From contig CAVOUB010000003.1 of NCBI GenBank assembly GCA_963699495.1, positions 496,001 through 560,000 of the forward strand: a DNA stretch of 64,000 nt, given 5' to 3'. Origin of the DNA: JAIBJN01 sp963699495 (GTDB lineage: Bacteria > Actinomycetota > Thermoleophilia > Gaiellales > Gaiellaceae). Positions 36,733-44,813 of the stretch are shown piece after piece; the stretch's first letter is position 1, and every line of letters starts with the position of its first letter. A program made the position numbers and the translations under genes. Under the pieces are notes generated by a model. The model was given only the letters and a program-made list of their open reading frames with translations. It did no database searches and was not told the origin of the DNA.

Positions 36733-37448
36733 TCGTCCCCGGGCGCTACAACGGCCCGCCCGAGTCCGGGAACGGCGGCTACACCTGCGGCCTCGTCGCC
36801 GGGATTCTCGGCGGCGTGGCCGAGGTGACGTTGCGCCTGCCGCCCCCTCTCGACCGGGAGCTGGAGGTCGTGCGGAACGATGGCCGCATCGAGGTTCGCG
36901 ACGGCGAGGCGCTCGTCGCCGAGGCCGAGCGCGTCGAGCTGGAGGTGGCCGTTCCCGCGCCGGTCGGCGTCGAGGAGGCGGCCCACGCCTCCACGCGCTA
37001 CGCCGGCTTCGAGCACCACGCCTACAACTCGTGCTTCGTCTGCGGCCCGCAGCGGGACGACGGGCTCCGGGTCTACGCAGGCCCCGTCGACGGCAGGCCG
37101 GACCTCGTGGCCTCGCCGTGGACGCCGCAAGAGGACGTGCGGCCCGAGCTCGTCTGGGCGGCGCTCGACTGCCCCAGCGGGTGGGCGGTGGACGACTTCC
37201 AGCGCGAGGGCGTCCTCCTGGGGCGGATGGCCGCCGAGATCGACCGTCTGCCAGAGCCTGAGGAGCCCCACGTCGTCATCGGCTGGCGCATCGGCGAGGA
37301 CGGACGGAAGCGCTTCGCCGGCTCGGCACTCCTCACCGCGGCCGGCGAGGTGCTGGCCCGAGCGCGCTCGACCTGGATCGTTCCAGGTGCCCCTCCGAGC
37401 ACTGCCCTCCAGGCCCCGCGGCAGCAGTACCCGGAGGGGCACTCATGA
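36729..37448 (+). CDS. Hotdog-fold, thioesterase-like protein
   Basis: A 239-residue protein of the acyl-CoA thioesterase-like hotdog type. Marks: PGRYNGPPESGNGGYTCG near the start, HHAYNSCFVCGPQRDDGL with two Cys, and ALDCPSGWAVDD (Asp region of hotdog proteins). Fourth gene of the urate run, overlapping uricase by 4 nt. Its role there is unknown. Confidence 0.65.
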   Translation: MIVPGRYNGPPESGNGGYTCGLVAGILGGVAEVTLRLPPPLDRELEVVRNDGRIEVRDGEALVAEAERVELEVAVPAPVGVEEAAHASTRYAGFEHHAYNSCFVCGPQRDDGLRVYAGPVDGRPDLVASPWTPQEDVRPELVWAALDCPSGWAVDDFQREGVLLGRMAAEIDRLPEPEEPHVVIGWRIGEDGRKRFAGSALLTAAGEVLARARSTWIVPGAPPSTALQAPRQQYPEGHS

Positions 37449-37762
37449 TCGCCCGCATCTGGAGAGGCTGGACGAGCCGCGCGGACGCGGAGGCCTACGT
37501 CCGCTACCTGGAGGAGATCGCCGCTCCGGACTCGCTCGAGACGCCGGGAAACCGCGGCTTCTCCGTGCTCCACCGCCCGGATGGCGACCGCGAGGAGTTC
37601 CTGACCATCTCGCTCTGGGACTCGCTCGACTCGATCCGCGCCTTCGCCGGCGACGACCTCGAGCGGGCGGTGTTCTATCCCGAGGACGACCGCTACCTCG
37701 CCGGACGCGACCTCACGGTCACGCACTTCGAGTATGTAGCACCGACCAGTAGGAGGGCTTGA
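37445..37762 (+). CDS. Antibiotic biosynthesis monooxygenase (ABM)-domain protein
   Basis: A 105-residue ferredoxin-like fold: ARIWRGWTSRADAEAYVRYL, then FLTISLWDSLDSIRAFAGDD and VTHFEYV. Proteins of this type are small cofactor-free oxygenases or heme-binding proteins. Last gene of the urate run (ATGA overlap); could act on an unstable intermediate, by inference only. Confidence 0.65.
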   Translation: MIARIWRGWTSRADAEAYVRYLEEIAAPDSLETPGNRGFSVLHRPDGDREEFLTISLWDSLDSIRAFAGDDLERAVFYPEDDRYLAGRDLTVTHFEYVAPTSRRA

Positions 37763-37763
37763 C

Positions 37764-38450
37764 TCAGGGAAACAGATCGCGCTCCGGTGGGATGACGAGC
37801 TGGCGGGCGCTCCCCTCTCCCACGGGCACGGCGTAGCCCCGGATCAACGCTGCGGGAACACCGCTCGCCTTGCCCATGACCAGCTCCGCGGCGCCTGCGA
37901 GCTCGTCGGCCACCGCGATCAGGGTCGCCTCGAGCGGACGGCCGCGCGCGTCCGGCGATCCGCGCAGGTCGAGGAGCGGCGACATGCCGGCGACGCCGAT
38001 GGCGACGTCCGTCGTCCCCTCCCGCCAGGCGCGGCCGAAGGAGTCGGTGACGATCACGGCCGGCGCGGCGCCGAACCGCGCCGCCAGCGAGTCCCGGATG
38101 GCCGAGGCGGACGCGTCCGGATCCCGCGGCAGGAGCACGACCCAGCCGTCTCCGGGCGTGTTCGAGCGGTCGACGCCCGCGCTGGCGCAGACGAAGCCGT
38201 GCTCGGTCTCGGCGATCACCAGCTCGTCACGGCGCCGGCGGACGGCGCGCGCCTCGCGCAGGATGACCTCCAGGTGGTCCTCCGCCGGCTCGACGCGGCC
38301 CTCCGCCTTGGAGACGACCTTCTGCGAGACGACGAGCACGTCCCCGCTCTCCAGCCCTCCCGCACGCTCGAGGGCGTCGCCGAGGAGCGCGGCGAGGTCG
38401 TCGCCCGGCCGCACCTCGGGGATCCCCTCGAGGGGACGCACCTGGATCAC
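37764..38450 (-). CDS. cofE: Coenzyme F420-0:L-glutamate ligase
   Basis: Adds glutamate to F420-0. 228 residues: LESGDVLVVSQKVVSKAEGR, then SAGVDRSNTPGDGWVVLLP, TDSFGRAWREGTTDVAIGVAG, the CofE/FbiB N-terminal-domain signatures. The C-terminal nitroreductase domain of FbiB is absent, so this is a stand-alone CofE. Third gene of the cofD-npdG-cofE run. Confidence 0.9.
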   Translation of the reverse strand: MIQVRPLEGIPEVRPGDDLAALLGDALERAGGLESGDVLVVSQKVVSKAEGRVEPAEDHLEVILREARAVRRRRDELVIAETEHGFVCASAGVDRSNTPGDGWVVLLPRDPDASASAIRDSLAARFGAAPAVIVTDSFGRAWREGTTDVAIGVAGMSPLLDLRGSPDARGRPLEATLIAVADELAGAAELVMGKASGVPAALIRGYAVPVGEGSARQLVIPPERDLFP

Positions 38451-39043
38451 TCCGGCAGCCCGGTGATCCTGACGCCGGCGTTCGTCTTGTAGCGGCGGTT
38501 GACGTTCAGGAGGACGGCGGTGAGCGTCTCCAGCCAGCGCGAGACCTCCAGCCGGCCGCAGTCGACGGAGCGCCCCTCCACCAGCCGCTCAGCGAGGCCC
38601 GCGACCAGGGCCTTCGCCTCGTCGTCGTCGCTCGCGAGCAGCACGTCCTCGTCGAGCCGGACGTCCGGATCGGCGAGCGCCTTCGCGCTGACCGTGTGGA
38701 AGCCCGAGACGACGCGGGCCTCGGGAGCCGCGACGGCGGTGATCTCGGCGAGCGAGAGCTCCCCGGGCGCGGCGCCGGGCTGTCCCTCGCGGAAGACGAC
38801 GGGAGCCGCGACGCTGACGACGATGCGGCCGGCGAGCGCGCCCCGGAGACCGTGCGTCATGTCCGCGACACCGCCGGGCGGAACGGACAGGAAGACGACG
38901 TCGGAGCGACGGCAGGCCTCCTCGTTGGAGACGAAGGCGTCGCGCGGCGTGCGCGAGCCGATGACCACGTCCTCGCCGATGCGGCGCAGGCGCTCGGCGA
39001 GGCCCTGGCCGAAATCGCCGCTCCCGCCCACGATCCCGATCAC
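38447..39043 (-). CDS. npdG: NADPH-dependent F420 reductase
   Basis: Transfers hydride between NADP and F420. 198 residues with Rossmann motif GIVGGSGDFGQGLAERLRR, VVFLSVPPGGVADMTHGL, RVVSGFHTVSAKALADPDV and GRLEVSRWLETLTAVLLNVN. Overlaps its neighbours by 4 nt on both sides. Confidence 0.9.
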   Translation of the reverse strand: MIGIVGGSGDFGQGLAERLRRIGEDVVIGSRTPRDAFVSNEEACRRSDVVFLSVPPGGVADMTHGLRGALAGRIVVSVAAPVVFREGQPGAAPGELSLAEITAVAAPEARVVSGFHTVSAKALADPDVRLDEDVLLASDDDEAKALVAGLAERLVEGRSVDCGRLEVSRWLETLTAVLLNVNRRYKTNAGVRITGLPE

Positions 39044-39954
39044 CGGACTGCCTCCAGCACCCCTCTGCCGACCTCCGCTCTCGACTCCGGCGCAACCATA
39101 ACGATGGGCGCGACCAGCGCTTCCGGAAGCTCATGCGCGTCCGCGGGGTCGACGAGCAGGTCCGTGGCGACGCCCTCGTAGAGCGCGGCCAGGCCACGAA
39201 CCCCCGGCTCGTGGCCGAGGGAGACGAGCATCTCGGCGAGCGGCCCGCGCAGCGCCTTCCCCCCGACGAGGGGCGAGACGGCGACGACGCGCTTCCCGCC
39301 GAGCGCCTCGACGATCCCGGGCACGGCGAGGATCGGCTGGATGGAGACGAACGGATTCGAGGGGGCGAGGAAGACGAGCTCCGCGGCGGCGATGGCCTCG
39401 AGCACCCCGGGAGCGGGATGCGCGGAGCCGGCGCCCTCGTAGCGGACTGCGGTCACCTCGTCGGCGTGCCGGCGGGCCACGAACCAGGTCTGGAAGTCGA
39501 GCTCCCCGGCGGGCGTGGTCAGGAACGTCCTCACCGGGTCGTCGGAGGCCGGGAGCAGCCGCACGCCGACCCCGAGGCTCTCGGCCAGGCGCCGGGTCAC
39601 CTCCGAGAGAGACGCGCCCTGGCGCAGTAGGCGCGAGCGGACGAGGTGGAGGCCGATGTCACGGTCGCCGAGGGTGAACCAGGTCTCGCCGCCGAGCCGC
39701 CCGGCAAGCTCGAGCGCGTTCGTGGTCTCGTCGCGGACGCCCCAGCCCCGCTCCTCGTCGAGGAGGCCGGCGAGCGTGTAGAGCACCGTGTCGAGGTCCG
39801 GGGAGACGTGCAGGCCCAGGATCTCGACGTCGTCGCCGACGTTGACGATCGCCGTCACCTGCTCCGCACCGGCCGCGCGCGCGAGGGCGTCCACGAACCG
39901 CGAGCCGCCCAGGCCGCCGCAGAGAACGGCATAGGGAGGCGGCTGTATGCTCAT
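39040..39954 (-). CDS. cofD: 2-phospho-L-lactate transferase (CofD/FbiA)
   Basis: Joins the phospholactyl/phosphoenolpyruvyl moiety to Fo. 304 residues: VLCGGLGGSRFVDALA, IVNVGDDVEILGLHVSPDL, GWGVRDETTNALE and FTLGDRDIGLHLVRS, all typical. The ATG lies only 3 nt from the divergent cofC GTG, so one of the two starts may be slightly off. Confidence 0.92.
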   Translation of the reverse strand: MSIQPPPYAVLCGGLGGSRFVDALARAAGAEQVTAIVNVGDDVEILGLHVSPDLDTVLYTLAGLLDEERGWGVRDETTNALELAGRLGGETWFTLGDRDIGLHLVRSRLLRQGASLSEVTRRLAESLGVGVRLLPASDDPVRTFLTTPAGELDFQTWFVARRHADEVTAVRYEGAGSAHPAPGVLEAIAAAELVFLAPSNPFVSIQPILAVPGIVEALGGKRVVAVSPLVGGKALRGPLAEMLVSLGHEPGVRGLAALYEGVATDLLVDPADAHELPEALVAPIVMVAPESRAEVGRGVLEAVR

Positions 39955-39957
39955 CGC

Positions 39958-40512
39958 GTGCTCGCGATCGTGCCTGTCAAGGGCCTCGACGGCGCGAAGA
40001 CAAGGCTCGCGCCGCGCCTCTCGGCGAACGAGCGCGCGAGGCTCGTCGTCGAGATGCTCGACAGGGTGCTCGCCGCGTGCGCGGGGGCTCGCGCCATCGG
40101 GCGAACGCTACTCGTCACGCCCGAGCCGGGTCTGGCCCGGAACGGAGTCGAGGTTCTGCTGGACTCGGGCACCGGGCACGCGGACGCGCTGGCGCTCGCC
40201 CTGGCCGACCCGCGCGCGGCCGCGGGCGCCCTCGTCGTCATGGGCGACTGCCCCCTCGTCACGGCGAGCTCGCTCGACGCGCTGGCCCGCGCGGCCCAGC
40301 CGCTCGCGCTGGCGCCGGCTCGCGACGGCGGCGTGAACGCGCTCGCGCTCTCGGCCGTGAACGGCTTCGTCCCCCGCTTCGGAGTCAGCGTGGAGACGAC
40401 GCTGGCGGAGGCGCGAGCCGCCGGCCTCGACCCGGTGGTGGTCGACGATCCGGCGCTGGCCCTCGACATCGACCGGCCCGAGGACTACGAGCTGCTGCTG
40501 GTGTCCGGGTGA
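39958..40512 (+). CDS. cofC: 2-phospholactate (or PEP) guanylyltransferase CofC
   Basis: Activates 2-phospholactate or PEP with GTP for F420 synthesis. 184 residues: LAIVPVKGLDGAKTRLAPRL (nucleotide-binding loop), VVMGDCPLVTASSLDALA, DGGVNALALSAVNGF and ALDIDRPEDYELL. Divergent from cofD; its TGA overlaps the fbiC GTG. Confidence 0.9.
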   Translation: MLAIVPVKGLDGAKTRLAPRLSANERARLVVEMLDRVLAACAGARAIGRTLLVTPEPGLARNGVEVLLDSGTGHADALALALADPRAAAGALVVMGDCPLVTASSLDALARAAQPLALAPARDGGVNALALSAVNGFVPRFGVSVETTLAEARAAGLDPVVVDDPALALDIDRPEDYELLLVSG

Positions 40513-42821
40513 GTGTCGTCACCTACTCCCCCAAGGTCTTCGTCCCGCTGACGAAGCTCTGCCGCGACGTCTGCCACTACTGCACCTTTGCCCAGCCGCC
40601 CAGACGGGGCGAGCGCGCCTACATGAGCGGGGACGAGGTGCTCGCCGTCGCCCGGGCCGGCGCGGAGGCCGGTTGCCACGAGGCGCTCTTCACGCTCGGC
40701 GACAAGCCGGAGCGTCGCTACCGCGCGGCGCGCGACGAGCTGGCCGAGCTCGGCTGCGAGACGACGATCGAGTACCTGGCGCGCATGGCCGGGCTCGTCC
40801 TCTCGGAGGCCGGCCTCCTTCCCCATCTCAACCCCGGCGTCATGACCCGCGAGGATCTGCTCCTCCTGCGCCCGGTGTCGGCGTCGATGGGGCTCATGCT
40901 GGAATCCACGTCCCTCCGCCTGGCGGAGAAGGGCATGCCCCACCACGGCTCGCCGGACAAGCTCCCGGAGGCCCGGCTGGAGACGATCCGCCTCGCCGGC
41001 GAGCTGGCGATCCCGTTCACCACGGGCATCCTGATCGGGATCGGCGAGACGCGGGACGAGCGCCTCGAGGCGCTGGAGGCAATCGCCGCGCTGCACGTTC
41101 GCCACGGGCACATCCAGGAGGTGATCGTCCAGAACTTCCGGGCGAAGCCGGGCACGAAGATGGTCTCGCACCCCGAGCCGTCGCTCGCCGAGCTGATCTG
41201 GACGGCTCGCGCGGCGCGGGAGATCCTCCCGGCCGACGTCCACCTGCAGGTGCCGCCGAACCTCTCCTACGACGAGTTCCCGCGCCTGCTCGAGTCGGGG
41301 ATCGACGACTGGGGCGGCGTCTCGCCGGTGACGATCGACCACGTCAACCCGGAGGCGCCGTGGCCCGAGATCGAACGGCTGCGCGCGGCCACGGAGGAGC
41401 ACGGCTTCGAGCTCGCGCCCCGGCTCCCGATCTACCCGGAGTTCGTCACCGACCTGGAGCGCTGGGCCGACCCGTGCGTGGCCCAGGAGATCCGCCGGCA
41501 CGCCGACGCCTCCGGGCTCGCCCGGGAGGAGCGCTGGGCGGCGGGCTCGCCGGGACGCATGCCGCAGCTCCGCACCGGGAACAGGCGGCCGCTCTCCTCC
41601 GATGTGGCCGCGGCGCTGGCGCAGGTGCGCGCCGGCACCGAGCTGGACGAGGACGACGTCACCGCGCTCTTCGAGGCGCGCGGCGCCGACCTCGGCGCGG
41701 TGCTGGCCGCCGCCGACGAGCTGCGCCGCGAGGTCTGCGGCGAGGAGGTCAGCTACGTCGTCACGCGCAACGTCAACTACACGAACGTCTGCTACTTCCG
41801 CTGCGGCTTCTGCGCCTTCTCCAAGGGCAAGCTGGCCGCGAACCTGCGCGGGAAGCCGTACGTCGTCCCGCTCGAGGAGATCGTGCGCCGCGCGCGCGAG
41901 GCCTGGGATCGCGGCGCGGTCGAGATCTGCCTGCAGGGCGGTATCCACCCGGCGTTCACCGGCGAGACGTACCTGGAGATCTGCGCGGCCGTGAAGGAGG
42001 CGCTCCCCGACCTGCACGTGCACGCCTTCTCGGCGCTGGAGGTCTGGCAGGGGGCGGCCACGCTCGGGCTGCCGCTCGACGAGTACCTGGAGCGGCTCCG
42101 GGACGTGGGGCTCGCCTCGCTCCCCGGCACAGCCGCCGAGATCCTCGACGACGAGGTGCGCCGGACGCTCTGCCCCGACAAGGTGAACACCGCTCAGTGG
42201 CTGGAGGTGCACGACGCGGCCCACCGTGTCGGCCTGCGCTCGACGACGACGGTCATGTACGGCTCGGTCGAGGGCCCTCGCTCGTGGGCCCGGCATCTGC
42301 TCGAGCTGCGCGACCAGCAGCACAGGAGCGGTGGCTTCACCGAGTTCGTGCCGCTTCCGTTCGTCCACATGGAGGCGCCGATCTACCTCAAGGGCCTGGC
42401 CCGCCCGGGGCCGACGTTCCGCGAGGCGGTGCTCATGCACGCGGTCGGCCGGCTCGCCCTCCACCCGTGGATCACGAACGTGCAGGCGTCCTGGGTGAAG
42501 CTCGGGGTGGACGGCGCCCAGGCCGCTCTCCGTGCAGGGGCGAACGACCTGGGCGGGACGCTGATGAACGAGTCCATCTCTCGCGCCGCCGGCGCGGCCC
42601 ACGGCCAGGAGATGCCGCCGGAGGGAATGGAGCAGGCGATCCGCGCCATCGGCCGGACACCGCGGCAGCGGACGACCCTCTACGCCACGCCCGACCCGGA
42701 GCGCACGCGCCTCTCCTACGGCGCGCCGCCGCTCGAAGAGCCACTGAACCCGAGCGTCAACGACGCCGGCCTGCAGCGCCCGCCACGCCTCGTCCGCCCC
42801 GGCCTCGCCGTCACCGGCTAG
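40509..42821 (+). CDS. fbiC: FO synthase, CofG-CofH fusion (FbiC)
   Basis: Two radical-SAM halves in one 770-residue protein that builds the Fo deazaflavin. N-terminal CofG half: cluster Cys 18, 22 and 25 in CRDVCHYC. C-terminal CofH half: Cys 428, 432 and 435 in CYFRCGFC, with LQGGIHPAFTGETYLEICA and HVHAFSALEVWQGAATLG. The fused form is typical of actinobacteria. Overlaps cofC by 4 nt. Confidence 0.95.
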   Translation: MSVVTYSPKVFVPLTKLCRDVCHYCTFAQPPRRGERAYMSGDEVLAVARAGAEAGCHEALFTLGDKPERRYRAARDELAELGCETTIEYLARMAGLVLSEAGLLPHLNPGVMTREDLLLLRPVSASMGLMLESTSLRLAEKGMPHHGSPDKLPEARLETIRLAGELAIPFTTGILIGIGETRDERLEALEAIAALHVRHGHIQEVIVQNFRAKPGTKMVSHPEPSLAELIWTARAAREILPADVHLQVPPNLSYDEFPRLLESGIDDWGGVSPVTIDHVNPEAPWPEIERLRAATEEHGFELAPRLPIYPEFVTDLERWADPCVAQEIRRHADASGLAREERWAAGSPGRMPQLRTGNRRPLSSDVAAALAQVRAGTELDEDDVTALFEARGADLGAVLAAADELRREVCGEEVSYVVTRNVNYTNVCYFRCGFCAFSKGKLAANLRGKPYVVPLEEIVRRAREAWDRGAVEICLQGGIHPAFTGETYLEICAAVKEALPDLHVHAFSALEVWQGAATLGLPLDEYLERLRDVGLASLPGTAAEILDDEVRRTLCPDKVNTAQWLEVHDAAHRVGLRSTTTVMYGSVEGPRSWARHLLELRDQQHRSGGFTEFVPLPFVHMEAPIYLKGLARPGPTFREAVLMHAVGRLALHPWITNVQASWVKLGVDGAQAALRAGANDLGGTLMNESISRAAGAAHGQEMPPEGMEQAIRAIGRTPRQRTTLYATPDPERTRLSYGAPPLEEPLNPSVNDAGLQRPPRLVRPGLAVTG

Positions 42822-43134
42822 CAGCCCTCCAGGGCTCGACCCCGGCGTCCTCCCACCCACGCGCGCCCGCGACCTTGTGTTCCACGAACCTGGTCGGAAA
42901 CCGCCCCGTGAAGAGGTCCGCCAGGAGCACGTCCAGAAGCTCCGCGTTCTCCCGCTTCCGCTTGCGCTCGACGATCACGATGCGGCGGACGCTCGAGTAG
43001 CTGGGCCGAGGGATGCCGAGGCGCTCGGCCACCGGCCGGAGCAGACGCCACGCCTCGGCGTAGGGCATGCCGAAGGCGTCGAGCACGCGGAGGGCGAGGA
43101 CGAACTCGGGGTGGACGGGAGGGTGGAAGGCCAC
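42811..43134 (-). CDS. Small putative helix-turn-helix protein
   Basis: A 107-residue protein. The segment ALRVLDAFGMPYAEAWRLL followed by RPSYSSVRRIVIVERKRKR has a tri-helical, DNA-binding look with a basic C-terminal end of the last helix. A CTTGTG-N9-CACAAG palindrome lies 24-44 nt upstream of the GTG, as expected for autoregulation. The 3' end overlaps fbiC. No family confidently assigned. Confidence 0.5.
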   Translation of the reverse strand: MAFHPPVHPEFVLALRVLDAFGMPYAEAWRLLRPVAERLGIPRPSYSSVRRIVIVERKRKRENAELLDVLLADLFTGRFPTRFVEHKVAGARGWEDAGVEPWRAASR

Positions 43135-43157
43135 CCCTCCAGGGTCGCGCGGAAGGG

Positions 43158-43178
43158 CTTGTGCGTGTGAAACACAAG
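43158..43178. promoter_or_regulatory. Palindrome CTTGTG-N9-CACAAG upstream of the HTH-like gene
   Basis: Perfect 6-bp arms with a 9-nt spacer, the same layout as at 33197-33217 and 33125-33145. Lies 24 nt upstream of the 43134 start; candidate operator for the protein at 42811-43134. Confidence 0.45.
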
Positions 43179-43202
43179 CGTGGCGCCGAAGTGACGATTA
43201 CG

Positions 43203-43343
43203 TCAGTACCACTTGCCGCGGGCGAAGCCGCCGAAGGCGAGCAGGCCCACGAGCGCAACGATCAGGCCAATCCAGATGCTCCACACGATCATGAGCACGA
43301 TCCCGACGATGACGATGATCCCGCCGACCGAGATGCCGAACAC
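43203..43343 (-). CDS. Small membrane protein, unknown function
   Basis: A 46-residue peptide from GTG 43343 with a strong upstream GGAGGGGAGGAG. Two hydrophobic helices (SVGGIIVIVGIVLMIVWSI and LIVALVGLLAFGGF) and a charged end RGKWY. It lies 15 nt after the hydantoinase gene and may be co-transcribed with it. Confidence 0.55.
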   Translation of the reverse strand: MFGISVGGIIVIVGIVLMIVWSIWIGLIVALVGLLAFGGFARGKWY

Positions 43344-43357
43344 CGCTCCTCCCCTCC

Positions 43358-44774
43358 CTAGGCGGCCGCACCTGCGGCCGCGGTTAGCTGCTCCCCGAAC
43401 CTCGCACGCTTCACGAAGCGGCCGTCGCCGGGCTGGCCGACCAGCTCGCCGCCCTCGACGATCACCTTGCCGCGCACGAGCACGACCTCGGGGGCACCGG
43501 TCACCTCGGTGCCTTCGTAGAGGTTGTAGTCGACGCGCGAGTGGCTTCGCTCGGCCGAGAGCGTCACGCGCTTGTCGGGGTCGAAGACGACGATGTCGGC
43601 GTCGGAGCCGACTGCGACCGTGCCCTTGCGCGGATAGAGGCCGAAGTACTTCGCCGGGTTCGTCGAGAGCAGCTCGACCATCCGGTTGAGCGAGATGCGG
43701 CCGCCGCGAACGCCGAACTCGTGGATCATCATCAGCCGGTCCTCGATGCCCGGGCCCGCCGTTCGGGATCTTGGAGAAGTCGTCGCGGCCGAGCGACTTC
43801 TGGTCGGCCCAGCGGAAGGGGCAGTGGTCGGTGGAGATCACCGAGAGGATGTCCGTGGACACCGCGTGCCAGAGGTGCTCCTGGTTCTCCTTGGCGCGCG
43901 GGGGCGGCGTGTAGACGTACTTCGCGCCCTCGAAGTCGGGCCGCTCGAGGAAGGTCTCGTCCACGAAGAGGTACTGCGTGCAGGTCTCCCCGTGCGCGTT
44001 CCAGCCCAGCTCCTTCGCGCGGGCGATCGGGTCGATGGACTCCTTGCAGGAGACGTGGACGACGTAGAGGCTGCAGCCCGCCACGTGGGCGAGCTGAATG
44101 GCGCGGTTCGTCGCCTCGCCCTCGGTCTCGGGCGGGCGGGTGCGCGCGTGCCAGATCGGCTCGGTCTTGCCCTCGGCGAGCGCCTGCTTGACGAGGACGT
44201 CGATGGAGTCGCCGTGCTCGGCGTGCACCATCACGAGCGCCCCCGTGTCGGCGGCGGTCTGCATGACGCGGAAGAGCGTCTCGTCGTCGACCATGATCGC
44301 GCCCTTGTAGGCCATGAAGAGCTTGTAGCTCGTGACCCCCTCGTCGGGCATGCGCGCGAGCTCCTCGAGCGTCCCGCCTTCGTGGAGGTCGGTCACCGCG
44401 AGGTGGAAGCCGACGTCGATGACCGGCTTCGCCGACTCGATCTTCCCGTGCCAGCCCTCGAGCGCCTCGGCGAAGGTCTGGCCCTTGCCCTGGATGCAGA
44501 AGTCCACGTGGCACGTCGTCCCGCCGAACGCGGCCGAGACGGTGCCGGAGGTGAAGTCGTCGCAGGAGGTCGTGCCCCCGAAGGGCATGTCCAGGTGCGT
44601 GTGCGGGTCGATGCAGCCCGGTAGCACCATCTTCCCCGTGGCGTCGACGACCTTGTCGGCCTGGACGTCGAGCGTCTCGCCGATGAGCGTGACCGCCTCG
44701 TCCTCGATGAACACGTCCGCGACGTAGTCGTCCGCCGCGGTGACGACCCGGCCGCCCTTGATCAGAACCGACAT
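43358..44774 (-). CDS. hydA: Dihydropyrimidinase/D-hydantoinase, one frameshift
   Basis: Opens cyclic ureides such as dihydropyrimidines or hydantoins. Zinc ligands in CIDPHTHLDMPFGGTTS, the carboxylated Lys in TSYKLFMAYKG, VHVSCKESIDPI, and ISTDHCPFRWADQKS. An extra G near 43770 splits the frame; the rest, FGVRGGRISLNRMVEL and GLYPRKGTVAVGSDADIVV, follows. About 470 residues restored. Allantoinase is a less likely alternative; substrate cannot be fixed by sequence alone. No amidohydrolase partner seen nearby. Confidence 0.88.
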
Positions 44775-44813
44775 GCGCTTGCCTCCTCGGAAATCGACCG
44801 TTGCAAGTATCGC

